NCBI GenBank assembly: GCA_036555125.1
Contig: DATBLY010000151.1
Location: 1-38,717 of the forward strand
Source: DATBLY01 sp036555125
GTDB taxonomy: Bacteria; Actinomycetota; UBA4738; HRBIN12
DNA length: 38,717 bases
Reading direction: 5' to 3'
Position 1 is the stretch's first letter, and each line of letters starts with the position of its first letter. Below the pieces are notes generated by a model. The model did no database searches. It saw nothing but the letters and a program-made list of their open reading frames with translations, and had not been told where the DNA came from. The translations under genes and the position numbers were made by a program. Positions 29,291-37,945 of the stretch are shown here, piece after piece.

Positions 29291-30158
29291 GGATCGCGAC
29301 CATCGCCACGAGGAACATCGCGGCGAGCAGGATCCCCTCGGGCGGGAACGCGTTCACCCCGGCCACGTCGGCCTGCTCCTGGTACACGCCCCCGATCATC
29401 AGGTTCAGCTGGTAGATCGCGCCCATCGCGGCCATCGCCCCGCCGAGCAGGTACCCGATCGGGAGCCGGCGGAAGAGCAGGACGCCCGACACGATCAGCA
29501 GCGGCATCAGGATGCCCAGGTCGAGCGCGAACACCAGGTGCTGGCCGGCGACCGGGATATCGTGCAGGAGCTCGCCCGTGATCGCGTTGCGCACGATCAG
29601 GAACCCCCAGAGCAGCCCCTGGAGCACGCCGACGATCGCCAGGAACGCGCCGACGCTCCGGGCCCGGCGATCCGAGCGGAGCGCCTCCGCGATCGCCCCC
29701 CGGTCGAGGTTCGGGACCGCGCACGCGAGCGCGAACAGCGCCATCGACAGGATCGCGATGTGCACGAGGAACGCGTCGTTGAACACGGCGCCGAAGACCG
29801 CGTACGCGTAGGTGTAGGCCGCGTAGATCAGCATGCCGATCCACAGGACCTGCCCGCGCGCCGAGCCCATCGTCGACAGGGCCAGCGCCACGGCCAGGAG
29901 CGGGACCGCGATCAGCAACGTCACGGCGTCGCCGCCACGGAAGGCCTCGCGTCCCCACGCGCCGTCGCGGTACAGGTCGTCGACGATCAGCCCCCACGCC
30001 GACGCCAGCAGCATCAGCCCGGCGACGATCCACGACAGGACGAAGGCCACTCGCATCGTCGGGCTGAAGCGAACGACGGGGGCGACCCTGCTGTGGCCGT
30101 TCGGATGCGGGAGGTCCTTCTCGTGTCGGAAATCGACCGTGATCGGCGGCGTCTTCAT
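29229..30158 (-). CDS. Multi-pass membrane protein of unknown function
   Basis: 309 residues: a hydrophilic N-terminus (MKTPPITVDFRHEKDLPHPN), then about eight TM helices, e.g. VAFVLSWIVAGLMLLASAWGL, AVTLLIAVPLLAVALAL, VLWIGMLIYAAYTYAYAVFGAVFNDAFLVHIAILSMALFAL and LGILMPLLIVSGVLLFRRLPIGYLLGGAMAAMG. There is no enzymatic motif I recognise. The ATG at 30158 has GAGG 4-7 nt upstream, and a TAGCGT hexamer at 30190-30195 (minus) may be its -10. The 3' end runs 62 nt into the META-YbaY gene on the opposite strand. Confidence 0.8.
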   Translation of the reverse strand: MKTPPITVDFRHEKDLPHPNGHSRVAPVVRFSPTMRVAFVLSWIVAGLMLLASAWGLIVDDLYRDGAWGREAFRGGDAVTLLIAVPLLAVALALSTMGSARGQVLWIGMLIYAAYTYAYAVFGAVFNDAFLVHIAILSMALFALACAVPNLDRGAIAEALRSDRRARSVGAFLAIVGVLQGLLWGFLIVRNAITGELLHDIPVAGQHLVFALDLGILMPLLIVSGVLLFRRLPIGYLLGGAMAAMGAIYQLNLMIGGVYQEQADVAGVNAFPPEGILLAAMFLVAMVAILIGRREPRPGSAPASPARPA

Positions 30159-30290
30159 CGTCCTCACCTCTCTCGCCTGATACCTCGACGCTAGGGCCGG
30201 TCCGCCTCGCCGGCGTGGGTCACCGAGCCCACGGATGCCGGGCCGAACGGCTCCGGGAACGGGACGGAGCGAGCCGCATCTTCGGAGGGG

Positions 30291-31700
30291 ATGGACGGTC
30301 GCAACGGGGTTCGGCGTCGGCTCGTGGCCGCCTGGGTGATCCCGGGGGTCGCGTTCCTGATGGTCGCCTGCGGCTCCTCGCCGGAGATCGCGATGCCGGA
30401 CGTCCCGGATGGTGTCCGTGGCGTCGCGGTCGACACGGACATGGGGCTCGACGACGCGCTCGCGCTCCTGTTCCTCGCGAGCCGTCCGGACGTCCAGCTC
30501 CGAGCCGTCACCGTCGTCGGCGACGGCCTGGCGCATTGCGACCCGGGGGTCCGCAACGCGCGGGCCATCCTGTCGCTGACCGGACAGGGCGACGTGCCGG
30601 TGGCGTGCGGTGGCCGTCGCCCGCTCCTCGGATCGAACGCGTTCCCGGACGAATGGAGGGAGACGGCCGACGACCTCTACGGGCTCGACCCGCCCGCGGC
30701 CGCGGGGACCGCCCCCGCGATCTCGGCGCCCGAGCTCCTGCGTCAGGCGCTCGACGGTGACACCGCGCTCCTGACCCTCGGCCCGTACACGAACGTCGCC
30801 CTCGCCCTCCGGCAGGACCCGGGGTTGGCCGGCCGCGTGCCGACGGTGATCTCGATGGCCGGCGCCGTGGACGTCCCGGGCAACGCTCCGAACGGCGTCG
30901 CCGAGTACAACGTGTGGGCCGACCCGCTCGCCGCCAAGGAGGTGCTGGCGGCGATGCCGGTGACGCTGGTGCCGCTCGACGCGACGAACGCCGTGCCGCT
31001 CACGACCTTCTTCGTGGACGCGCTCGGACGCCACTCCGGGACGCGGGCGGCGGACGCCGCCCATGAGCTGATCGCCGACGACCCGTTCCTGGTGAGCGGG
31101 TCCTACTTCTTCTGGGATCCCCTCGCGGCCGGCCTGCTCGTCGAGCCGCGACTCGGGACGTACGAGACGCGACGCCTGCTCGTCACGGCGTCGCGCGACG
31201 CGGGCGCGGGATGGATCGACGACTACGACGCCGGGCCCGAGGTCCGCGTGGCGACGCGGGCAGACGGCTTGGCGTTCGAGCGGACCTTCCTGTCCGCCCT
31301 CGCGGGCGAGCGCGTGGCCGACGTGCGTCCCGCACCGGACCTCGAGTTCGCGTTCGACGGCGCGCGATGCGAGCCATCCGTTCCGAGCGGGCTCCGATCC
31401 GGGTCCGCCGTCGTCGTCTTCCGGAACGCTTCGCAGCAGGGTGCCGTCCTGATCCTCCTGCGGTTCGGCGCCGACGTCACCTACCAGGACCTGGTCGACG
31501 CCGTCGGAGCGCCCGGGTCCCTGGTCACGGAGGGGCCGGCCGGGTTCCGGTTCCTCGGCCAGGCGGACGCCCCGGCGGGAGGGGACGCGTGGATCGCCGT
31601 CGAGCTGAAGGGGCCGAACGTCGCCGCGGCCTGCGCGATCCCCGAGGGCGATGCCGCGCGCGTCTGGCTGGGCGGTTGGTTCACCCTCGGTCCGCGGTGA
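30291..31700 (+). CDS. Inosine-uridine-type nucleoside hydrolase, predicted lipoprotein with C-terminal extension
   Basis: 469 residues. A lipoprotein signal peptide ends in FLMVAC (C27). The nucleoside hydrolase domain (about 43-340) has the metal/ribose motif VDTDMGLDDALAL (D48, D50, D54, D55; M replaces the usual P), VVGDGLAHCDPGVRNARAIL, LTLGPYTNVALAL, ISMAGAV and EYNVWADPLAAKEVL. The final 120 residues form a separate beta-rich domain with its own cysteines. It would split ribonucleosides at the cell surface. The ATG at 30291 has GGAGGGG directly adjacent (2-nt gap), an unusually tight spacing. The stop is 20 nt inside the convergent gene. Confidence 0.88.
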   Translation: MDGRNGVRRRLVAAWVIPGVAFLMVACGSSPEIAMPDVPDGVRGVAVDTDMGLDDALALLFLASRPDVQLRAVTVVGDGLAHCDPGVRNARAILSLTGQGDVPVACGGRRPLLGSNAFPDEWRETADDLYGLDPPAAAGTAPAISAPELLRQALDGDTALLTLGPYTNVALALRQDPGLAGRVPTVISMAGAVDVPGNAPNGVAEYNVWADPLAAKEVLAAMPVTLVPLDATNAVPLTTFFVDALGRHSGTRAADAAHELIADDPFLVSGSYFFWDPLAAGLLVEPRLGTYETRRLLVTASRDAGAGWIDDYDAGPEVRVATRADGLAFERTFLSALAGERVADVRPAPDLEFAFDGARCEPSVPSGLRSGSAVVVFRNASQQGAVLILLRFGADVTYQDLVDAVGAPGSLVTEGPAGFRFLGQADAPAGGDAWIAVELKGPNVAAACAIPEGDAARVWLGGWFTLGPR

Positions 31701-32448
31701 CGACGCGCGGGATGCGATCGCGGAACGCGTCGAAGAGCGCGAGGGTCGCGGCAACGTCGTCGAGGCCGGCGATCTGCCGCCGCCGGAAGACCATGAGGCG
31801 GCCGTCCAGGATCTCGAAGCCGATGCCGTCGGGCCCGTCGAGCAGCCACGCCATCATGCGGGCGTCCACGAAGGCGCTCGCGAACCGTGGGTCCGCCGCC
31901 CGCACGTGGAACGCGCGGTTGAACCGCTCGGACTCCAGCTCGACGTCGCGCATCCCGATCGCGCCCAGGGTCCGCGAGCCGAGCCGTTCCGGCACGACGG
32001 AGAGGTCGGACCACCCCGCGTCGGCGGGCGCCACGACGCACGTGTAGTGCTCGTAGTCGTCGTACTCGGGCGCTCCGGTCGGCGCGAACCAGTAGTCGAC
32101 GATCGCCACGTCCTGGCCGCGATGCGTCCCCGTCGCCGTGTTCTCGATCTCCCGGACCGAGCCGATCCACCGGAAGAGCGCGAACGGCTCCTGCAACAGC
32201 CCTCGAGGATCGCCCCGCTCCGCCCGGAAGGCCACGGCCTGCGTCTGGTCGCGGAACGACGCCCGGCGCGGCAGCACCCGGAACCGGTACCCGAGCCAGC
32301 AGAGGCCGCCCACGAACACGACCACGAACACCACCTGGCGCGCGGTGTCGCCGGCGTCCGGGCCGCCCTTCAGCAGGACGAGCAGGGTCCCGCCGGCCAG
32401 GAACACGCCGATCCCGACCAGGATGCGTCTCGCCGTCGTCGCGTTCAT
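31681..32448 (-). CDS. Membrane-anchored protein of unknown function
   Basis: 255 residues: two TM helices near the N-terminus (about 9-26 and 38-54), then a cytoplasmic domain of 200 residues with features such as GTHRGQDVAIVDYWF, SERFNRAFHVRAADPRFASAFVDARMMAWLLD, and FEILDGRLMVFRRRQI. The motif block FNRxFxVRxxDPRxASAxxDxRMMxWLL recurs in conserved hypothetical proteins of Actinobacteria (from memory). No enzyme family recognised. The ATG at 32448 has GGGGGCGG upstream. It overlaps the nucleoside hydrolase 3' end by 20 nt. Confidence 0.78.
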   Translation of the reverse strand: MNATTARRILVGIGVFLAGGTLLVLLKGGPDAGDTARQVVFVVVFVGGLCWLGYRFRVLPRRASFRDQTQAVAFRAERGDPRGLLQEPFALFRWIGSVREIENTATGTHRGQDVAIVDYWFAPTGAPEYDDYEHYTCVVAPADAGWSDLSVVPERLGSRTLGAIGMRDVELESERFNRAFHVRAADPRFASAFVDARMMAWLLDGPDGIGFEILDGRLMVFRRRQIAGLDDVAATLALFDAFRDRIPRVVTADRG

Positions 32449-32602
32449 CGTCCGCCCCCAGGGTGGGCTCGAGCGCGGTCCACGGAGGAAGCATCGGCAC
32501 CGGGATCCGCGGCCTGGAACGGTCGACGGGCTGAGCGCTCGGTCCCCGCGTCAGGCAGGATGTCCTGAACGTTCCGCGTCCGAACGGCCTCCATCTGAGG
32601 GG

Positions 32603-33136
32603 ATGACGACCGAGTTCCGGCTGGCGGCCGGGGCCGCACCCACCCGGGTGGGGCCCGTGGCCGACTTCGAGGGGTTCTTCGCGCGGGAGAGCGCCACGCT
32701 CTTCCGCCGCCTCTGGCTGGTCACCCGCGACCGCGAGGAGGCCGAGGACGTCGTCCAGGAGGCATTCATCGTCGTGCTCGAGCGGTGGGATCGCGTCCGG
32801 TCGATGGACGACCCGGTCGGCTACCTGTACCGGGTGGCCTTCAACGCGTGGCGCAAGCGGGCGGGACGCGTCGCCCGGGCGCGGGAGCGCCTCAGGCTCG
32901 AGGTCGCGCCCGCATCCGACGACGCGCTCGCGGGGGCGGAGGCCCGCACCGTGATCGGATCAGCCCTGGAGGCCCTGACGCCGCGGCAGCGCGCGGCGCT
33001 CGTGCTGACCGAACTCGTCGGCATGAGCTCGGAGGAGGCGGCGTCGGCCCTGAAGGTCCGCGCGGTGACGGTACGGGTCCTGGCGTCGCAGGGCAGAGCG
33101 GCGATGCGCGCGCGGATCGGAGGCCCCGATGCCTGA
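32603..33136 (+). CDS. ECF-type RNA polymerase sigma factor
   Basis: 177 residues with sigma region 2 (FFARESATLFRRLWLVTRDREEAEDVVQEAFIVVLERWDRV and VGYLYRVAFNAWRKRAGR) and region 4 (ALEALTPRQRAALVLTELVGMSSEEAASALKVRAVTVRVLASQGRAAMRARI). This matches SigE-like ECF factors that work with a membrane-bound anti-sigma. The ATG at 32603 is preceded by GAGGGG with almost no spacer. It overlaps the next gene by 8 nt, so the two are coupled. The 154 bases upstream contain two GAAC-type elements (32517 and 32569) that might be an ECF -35, but I could not define a promoter. Confidence 0.93.
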   Translation: MTTEFRLAAGAAPTRVGPVADFEGFFARESATLFRRLWLVTRDREEAEDVVQEAFIVVLERWDRVRSMDDPVGYLYRVAFNAWRKRAGRVARARERLRLEVAPASDDALAGAEARTVIGSALEALTPRQRAALVLTELVGMSSEEAASALKVRAVTVRVLASQGRAAMRARIGGPDA

Positions 33137-33794
33137 TCTGCATCTGCGCGATCGGCTGGAGCACGAGGCCGAGCGTGTCGACCCGTCGCCGGAGCTCCTG
33201 AGCCGCGTGTTCGCCGGCCACCGTCGGCGGCAGGTCCGACGGCGCGTCGCGGCGTTCGCGGCGGCGGCCGCCGTGACGGTCGCCGTCATCGTGTGGCTCT
33301 CGGGGGCGTTCCTCGGCAGCTCCGGACGCGATCGGCCGGCCACGGTCCCGGGCGGCGATCCACTGCGCGGAACCTGGAGCGCGGTGATCACGCCCGAGCT
33401 CGCCGAGCGTGCGGGGCGGGCCGCGGGGTTCGGCGACGCGCAGGTCGCGCGCGCGGTCGAGCGGATGTTCGCCGAGGGCTCGCCGGTCACGGTCACGCTG
33501 TCGTTCGACGCCGGCGAGCTCGCGCTGACGAGCCGCATCGGCGCGTCGGAGGCGAGCTCGACCTGGGGCGGGCGGTACCAGGTCGTCGACGCCGACACGT
33601 TCGTCGCGGGCGACAACTGGGGACTCCCGATCGCGGGCTACTACCTGGAGTACGCGTTCGCGGTCGACGGCGACGCGCTGACGATCGACCTGATCCGGGA
33701 CGACTACCCGACGCCTTCGGACCGTGAGCTCGTCGGCGAGACGATCGCGCAGACGCTCACCTACGAGAGCGCGCCGTTCACGCGAACGTCCTGA
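33129..33794 (+). CDS. Membrane protein in the position of an anti-sigma factor
   Basis: 221 residues: a short cytoplasmic N-terminus (about 39 residues, basic near the membrane: HRRRQVRRRV), one TM helix (40-62) and an extracytoplasmic domain of about 155 residues (GTWSAVITPELAERAGRAAGF, SFDAGELALTSRIG, WGGRYQVVDADTFVAGDNW). No zinc-binding HxxxCxxC anti-sigma motif is present, so it is not a ZAS protein. Position and overlap with the sigma gene suggest that it binds or regulates it. The outer domain has a lipocalin/META-like beta pattern and could sense a ligand. Confidence 0.8.
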   Translation: MPDLHLRDRLEHEAERVDPSPELLSRVFAGHRRRQVRRRVAAFAAAAAVTVAVIVWLSGAFLGSSGRDRPATVPGGDPLRGTWSAVITPELAERAGRAAGFGDAQVARAVERMFAEGSPVTVTLSFDAGELALTSRIGASEASSTWGGRYQVVDADTFVAGDNWGLPIAGYYLEYAFAVDGDALTIDLIRDDYPTPSDRELVGETIAQTLTYESAPFTRTS

Positions 33795-33798
33795 GCGG

Positions 33799-34764
33799 TC
33801 ACGGGAGCCAGAGCCACCCTTCGTCGTACGTGTCGCCGGACGTGACCCGGACCAGATCCGAGCCGTCGGCGGCCACCGTGTAGACATCGGGCTGGTCGAC
33901 CTCGAGCGTCATCGTGAACAGGATCCTCGAGCCGTCGGCCGACCAGGTGGGGCCCGAGGCGAACCCGTCGATGCCGTCGCCCGAGATCGGCTCGGACGAC
34001 CCGTCGAGCGAGACGAGCCGCAGGCTCCCGGCGGCGGAGCCCACCAGGATGGAACGACCGTCGGGTGACCAGTCGCAGGGCAGCCCCGAGAGCGCGACCC
34101 CGCCGATCAACGGCCGAGGCTCCCCACCGCCGGCGTCCATCACCATCAACGTCCCGACCTCCGACATCCGGTCCGTCCGCACGAACGCCAGCAGCGAGCC
34201 GTCGGGCGCGTAGTCGCACGGGATGTCGCGGGCCGACGTCAGCCGCCGCGGATGGCGGCCGTCCGGGTCCACCAGGAAGACCCCGCTCCGCACGGAGGAG
34301 CGATCGTCCCACCCCTCGCAGGCGAGCCCGCCGTCCGGAGCCCAGACGCCACACGCCAGGTTCAGGTGCCGGCCCGCGGCCGGGAACAGCGCGAGGTGGG
34401 TCCCGTCGGGCCGGATCGTCCCGCCGACCAACGGGCCCTCCTCGCTCGCGGCAACGATCGCGATCACGGAACCGTCCGGGGAGAGCTGTCTCACCTCGAA
34501 GGACGAACCCGGCGCGAACGGCCGCTCGTCGGAACCGTCCGTCGCCGTGGTGACGATGTCCGCGATGTCCCCGGAGTAGCGCGCGATCAGGAGCCGTCCC
34601 GAGGCTGGGTCGGTCTGCGCCGATGCGTGAACCTCGCCCGGGGACCCGGGGCTCGAGGCCACGTCCTGCGACGACGCCGGATCGCCGGACGTGCACGCGG
34701 CCAGCGCGACGGTCGCGCAGACGATGGCGTGGATCGGCATCGGATCCCGGCGTCCGTGTCGCAT
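33799..34764 (-). CDS. TolB-like beta-propeller lipoprotein
   Basis: 321 residues: a lipoprotein signal with lipobox LAAC (C24), then a Ser/Pro/Gly-rich linker and six to seven WD40/TolB-like blades with repeating SPDGS, APDGG, APDGS, SPDGR and SADGS turns followed by hydrophobic strands. The last repeat is DGSDLVRVTSGDTYDEGWLWLP. It is presumably a surface-bound scaffold or sensor protein; no substrate can be inferred. The start is the ATG at 34764, 8 nt after GGAGGAGG. A 17-residue in-frame extension to 34815 lacks a ribosome-binding site. It is convergent with the sigma operon, with 4 nt between stop codons. Confidence 0.85.
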   Translation of the reverse strand: MRHGRRDPMPIHAIVCATVALAACTSGDPASSQDVASSPGSPGEVHASAQTDPASGRLLIARYSGDIADIVTTATDGSDERPFAPGSSFEVRQLSPDGSVIAIVAASEEGPLVGGTIRPDGTHLALFPAAGRHLNLACGVWAPDGGLACEGWDDRSSVRSGVFLVDPDGRHPRRLTSARDIPCDYAPDGSLLAFVRTDRMSEVGTLMVMDAGGGEPRPLIGGVALSGLPCDWSPDGRSILVGSAAGSLRLVSLDGSSEPISGDGIDGFASGPTWSADGSRILFTMTLEVDQPDVYTVAADGSDLVRVTSGDTYDEGWLWLP

Positions 34765-34786
34765 CTCGAAGGCCTCCTCCAGTGGT

Positions 34787-34810
34787 TCCCGGGGGATGAA
34801 GGCCCCGGGA
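34787..34810. promoter_or_regulatory. 8-bp inverted repeat in the divergent intergenic region
   Basis: TCCCGGGG (34787-34794), 8-nt spacer, CCCCGGGA (34803-34810), between the propeller lipoprotein gene (minus) and the epimerase gene (plus). It may be an operator for either, or a leader hairpin of the minus-strand mRNA. Confidence 0.4.
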
Positions 34811-34885
34811 GGCAACGGCGTTCAGATGCTCGCGGCCGACGTCGGTGCGAGGATGGCGAGCGGCGGGCCGATCGACGGAGGGGCG

Positions 34886-35824
34886 ATGACCGGCAACGGG
34901 TTCCACGTCGTGCTCGGGGCGAGCGGCGGCACCGGGAACGCGGTGGCGCGTGCGCTCGCCGAGCGAGGCCACCGGGTGCGGGGGATCAGCCGAGCCGGGG
35001 ACGCCGAGCTGCCCGAGGGCATCGAGCGGGTCGCCGCCGACGCCACCAGGTCGGACGACCTCCGCCGGGCGCTCGACGGCGCGGACGTCGTCTACCACTG
35101 CGCGCAACCGCCCTACACCGACTGGGCGGAGGACTTCCCGCCGATGAACCGCGCGATCGTCGACGCGACGGCCCAGGCCGGGGCGAAGCTCGTGTTCGCC
35201 GACAACCTCTACCTCTACGGGCCGGTCCGGGGTCCGCTCACCGAGGACAGCCCGCAGGAGCCGACGACGCGGAAAGGCGCCGTCCGTAAGCGGCTCGCCG
35301 ACGACCTGCTGGCCGCCCACCGCGAGGGCAGGCTGCGGGTGACGATCGGGCGCTCGTCCGACTACATCGGGCCGCGTGCGCCCGACAGCGCGATCGGCGA
35401 GCGCGTCTTCGAGGCGGCGCTGAAGGGCGGGCGCGTGCCGTGGCTCGGCAGGCTGGACGTCCCGCACGCGGTCGCGTACACGCCCGACATGGGGCGGGCG
35501 CTCGCGATCCTGGGCGAGCGCGACGAGGCCGACGGCGCGGCATGGCACCTCCCGTGCGACGAGCCCGTCACCGGTCGACGGTTCGTCGAGCTGCTCTCGC
35601 GGGCGCTCGGCCGTCCGCTCCGCCCCACGGCGACGTCGCCGGCCATGGTCAGGATCGCCGGCGTGTTCTCGCCGATGATCCGCGAGATCGACGACGTGAT
35701 CGAGCAATGGACCGAGCCGTTCATCGCCGACTGGTCGCGGTTCCGGCAGGCGTTCGGTCCGTTCGAGGTCACACCGCTCGCCGACGCGGTGGAGACGACG
35801 CTCGACTGGTACCGCGAGCGCTAG
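34886..35824 (+). CDS. NAD(P)-dependent epimerase/dehydratase (extended SDR)
   Basis: 312-residue Rossmann-fold protein: VVLGASGGTGNAVARAL (glycine-rich GxxGxxG), ERVAADATRSDDLRRALDGADVVYHCAQPPY, NLYLYGPV with the YxxxK-like catalytic region weakly conserved (no canonical YxxxK follows), and IGRSSDYIGP. The typical substrate is a nucleotide sugar or a carbonyl compound, but the missing canonical tyrosine-lysine pair makes it an atypical SDR, closer to NmrA/isoflavone-reductase-like proteins. The ATG at 34886 has GGAGGGG 5 nt upstream. The stop codon shares bases with the convergent kinase's stop. Confidence 0.85.
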   Translation: MTGNGFHVVLGASGGTGNAVARALAERGHRVRGISRAGDAELPEGIERVAADATRSDDLRRALDGADVVYHCAQPPYTDWAEDFPPMNRAIVDATAQAGAKLVFADNLYLYGPVRGPLTEDSPQEPTTRKGAVRKRLADDLLAAHREGRLRVTIGRSSDYIGPRAPDSAIGERVFEAALKGGRVPWLGRLDVPHAVAYTPDMGRALAILGERDEADGAAWHLPCDEPVTGRRFVELLSRALGRPLRPTATSPAMVRIAGVFSPMIREIDDVIEQWTEPFIADWSRFRQAFGPFEVTPLADAVETTLDWYRER

Positions 35825-37887
35825 CGGCCGTCCGGGGCCAGCGGGATCCGGCCCACGACGTTCGTGCCGTGACCGGGACGGCTCTTGACGTCGAAGGTGC
35901 CGCCGATCGCCGCGAGCCGGTCGGACATGCTCAGCAACCCCATCCCGAGCGGGGTCGTGTCGCGGTCGAACCCGCGGCCGTCGTCCATGACCGAGAGGTC
36001 CAGCGACCCCTCCCACTCGCGGACCAGGACGCGCACGTGCGACGCCTCCGCGTACTTCGCGACGTTCTGCAGCGCCTCGAGCACGCAGAAGTACACGGCC
36101 GCCTCGACCTCGGGGGGGTAGCGGCCGAGCCCGTCGGCCTCCACCGTGACCGGGACCGAGCACTTCCGGGCCTGCGACTCGAGCGCCGCCGCGAGGCCGC
36201 GATCGGCGAGCAGCGGCGGGTAGATCCCCCGGGCCAGGTCGCGGAGGTTCTCGAGCGTCTCCTGCGTCTCGTCCAGGATCTGCCGAAGGGCGTCCCGTTC
36301 GCGCTCCGCGTCGGTCCCGACCAGGCCCTCGGCCAGCCGGACCTTCACGGCCAGGGCGACGAGCTGCTGCTGGGCGCCGTCGTGGATGTTGCGCTCCAGC
36401 CTCCGGCGCTCCTCGTCCTGCGCCTCGACCAGGCGCTTGCGGGACGAGCGCAGGTCCTCGATCAGCCGGAAGTTCTCCAGGACGAGGCCCGCCTGCGCGG
36501 CCAGGTCCGCGACGAGCTGCTCCTCGTGCGGCCGCAGCGGCTCGTTCGCGGGCTTCGCGACCGTGAGCGCCCCGAGCAGGTCGCGGCCGTGTCGGACCGC
36601 CACCGCGGTCTCGCCCTCGGGGAACGCCGGCAGCTCGTCGCCGGCGAGCCGCACCGACCGTTCCGCATGGCCGTTGCCCGCGGGCCACCGGGCCGCGGGG
36701 CGCATCTCCGACCCCACCCGCAGCCAGACGGTCGCCTCCGACGCGCCCGTGCCCTCGGCCAGCAGTCGCGCCATCCGCGGCAGCAGCTCCTCGCCGGCGT
36801 AGGTCTCGCCGAGCTGCTCGCTGAACCCCGACAGGACCTCGTACGGCGTCGCCCGCTTGCCGTACACCAGGCGGTTCGCCGTTCGTCGGGCGTTCTCGCG
36901 GACCGGCTGGAAGGCGATCGCGACGATCGCGGTCGCGACGAGCGAGAGCCCCTCGGTCGCGCCGATCGCCGCCCCGATCACCACGACGACCAAGACGTAG
37001 ACCACCGTGATGAACGCCGCGAGCAGGCCGTAGACGACGGCCTTGCCGATGATGACGTCGATGTCGTAGAGCCGGTACCGGAGGATCGCGATCCCGATCG
37101 CCACGTAGAGGCAGAGCAAGGCCACGTCGAAGAGCAGGGCCGTGAGGGGCGTGTTCAGGAACAGGGTGGCGGTCAGCGTCACCGCCACCAGCGCCGCGGC
37201 GCTCACGAACCACTTCAGCTGGAGCCGCTCCTCCCCGGTCGATCGCCGGAACCGGACGATCAGCGACGCCACCGCCACGGCGATCGAAACGGGCAGCAGG
37301 ATGACCGTGATCGAGAACCCGACCAGCGCGGGTCCGACGAGCGGCCCGGTGACGTCCTCGACATCGACGAACGGCGTCGACCAGGCGGCCGTCGCGAAGA
37401 TGATCGAGGTGGCCAGGAGGACGGCTAGCACGGCGACGGCGAGCCAGAACGCCGGCCGCCACCGGGCAGAGGGGAGGTGCCCGGTCGGGAACCAGAGGAA
37501 GAGGAAGATCAACAGGCAGACCGGGATCGGCCAGAGCCAGTTGGACAGCCAGGCGAAGAACAGCGGGGCGGGGAGCGACCCCGGGTCGACGTAGATCGCG
37601 TAGAGCGCCCAGGCCTGCGAGAACCCGCCCAGACCGATCACCACGCCGGCCACCAGGAAGAGCCACCCGAGGCGGTTCTCGGGCCGTCGCGTGGTGATGA
37701 GGATCCCGATCGCCGGGACCCCGAGGTTCACCACGACATCGAAGACCGGCAGGTAGCCCCACACATCGAACCGCGCGGGGAGCTCGGTCCCACGACCCAG
37801 GAAGAGGAACACGAGGAACCCCACGCCGAGCGCGACCCCGATCAGGCCGAGCGTCCAGGCCCAGGCGCGCGCCGTCGAGGCCTTCAC
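35821..37887 (-). CDS. Membrane GAF-domain sensor histidine kinase, NarL/HisKA_3 type
   Basis: 688 residues. The N-terminal membrane region has about eight TM helices (to residue 310). It includes the RRPENRLGWLFLVAG and RYRLYDIDVIIGKAVVYGLLAAFITVVYVLVVV segments frequent in actinobacterial kinases. A GAF domain spans about 355-475, and the HisKA_3 dimerisation helix has H502 in ERNIHDGAQQQLVALAVKV. The HATPase domain has NVAKYAEAS (N-box) and DDGRGFD. The signal sensed is unknown, and no response regulator lies within the window; its partner may be further right or elsewhere. The GTG at 37887 has no clear ribosome-binding site. The stop overlaps the epimerase stop. Confidence 0.92.
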   Translation of the reverse strand: MKASTARAWAWTLGLIGVALGVGFLVFLFLGRGTELPARFDVWGYLPVFDVVVNLGVPAIGILITTRRPENRLGWLFLVAGVVIGLGGFSQAWALYAIYVDPGSLPAPLFFAWLSNWLWPIPVCLLIFLFLWFPTGHLPSARWRPAFWLAVAVLAVLLATSIIFATAAWSTPFVDVEDVTGPLVGPALVGFSITVILLPVSIAVAVASLIVRFRRSTGEERLQLKWFVSAAALVAVTLTATLFLNTPLTALLFDVALLCLYVAIGIAILRYRLYDIDVIIGKAVVYGLLAAFITVVYVLVVVVIGAAIGATEGLSLVATAIVAIAFQPVRENARRTANRLVYGKRATPYEVLSGFSEQLGETYAGEELLPRMARLLAEGTGASEATVWLRVGSEMRPAARWPAGNGHAERSVRLAGDELPAFPEGETAVAVRHGRDLLGALTVAKPANEPLRPHEEQLVADLAAQAGLVLENFRLIEDLRSSRKRLVEAQDEERRRLERNIHDGAQQQLVALAVKVRLAEGLVGTDAERERDALRQILDETQETLENLRDLARGIYPPLLADRGLAAALESQARKCSVPVTVEADGLGRYPPEVEAAVYFCVLEALQNVAKYAEASHVRVLVREWEGSLDLSVMDDGRGFDRDTTPLGMGLLSMSDRLAAIGGTFDVKSRPGHGTNVVGRIPLAPDGR

Positions 37888-37939
37888 GGGGACATCACGG
37901 CGCGATTCTGACCCCGCGACCGAGCCGATGTCGACGACG

Positions 37940-37945
37940 TAGCAT
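37940..37945 (+). promoter_or_regulatory. Candidate -10 of the cupin gene
   Basis: TAGCAT, 5 nt before an in-frame GTG (37951) and 35 nt before the ATG at 37981. Confidence 0.4.

Noticed and set aside
32449..32602. ECF-type autoregulatory promoter of the sigma factor
   Set aside because: GAAC-type elements are present but without a matching -10 at standard spacing; not defined well enough to annotate.
33761..37762. 1333-codon open frame on the minus strand
   Set aside because: Crosses the propeller lipoprotein, epimerase and kinase genes in a different frame; Arg/Gly/Pro-rich, no domains.
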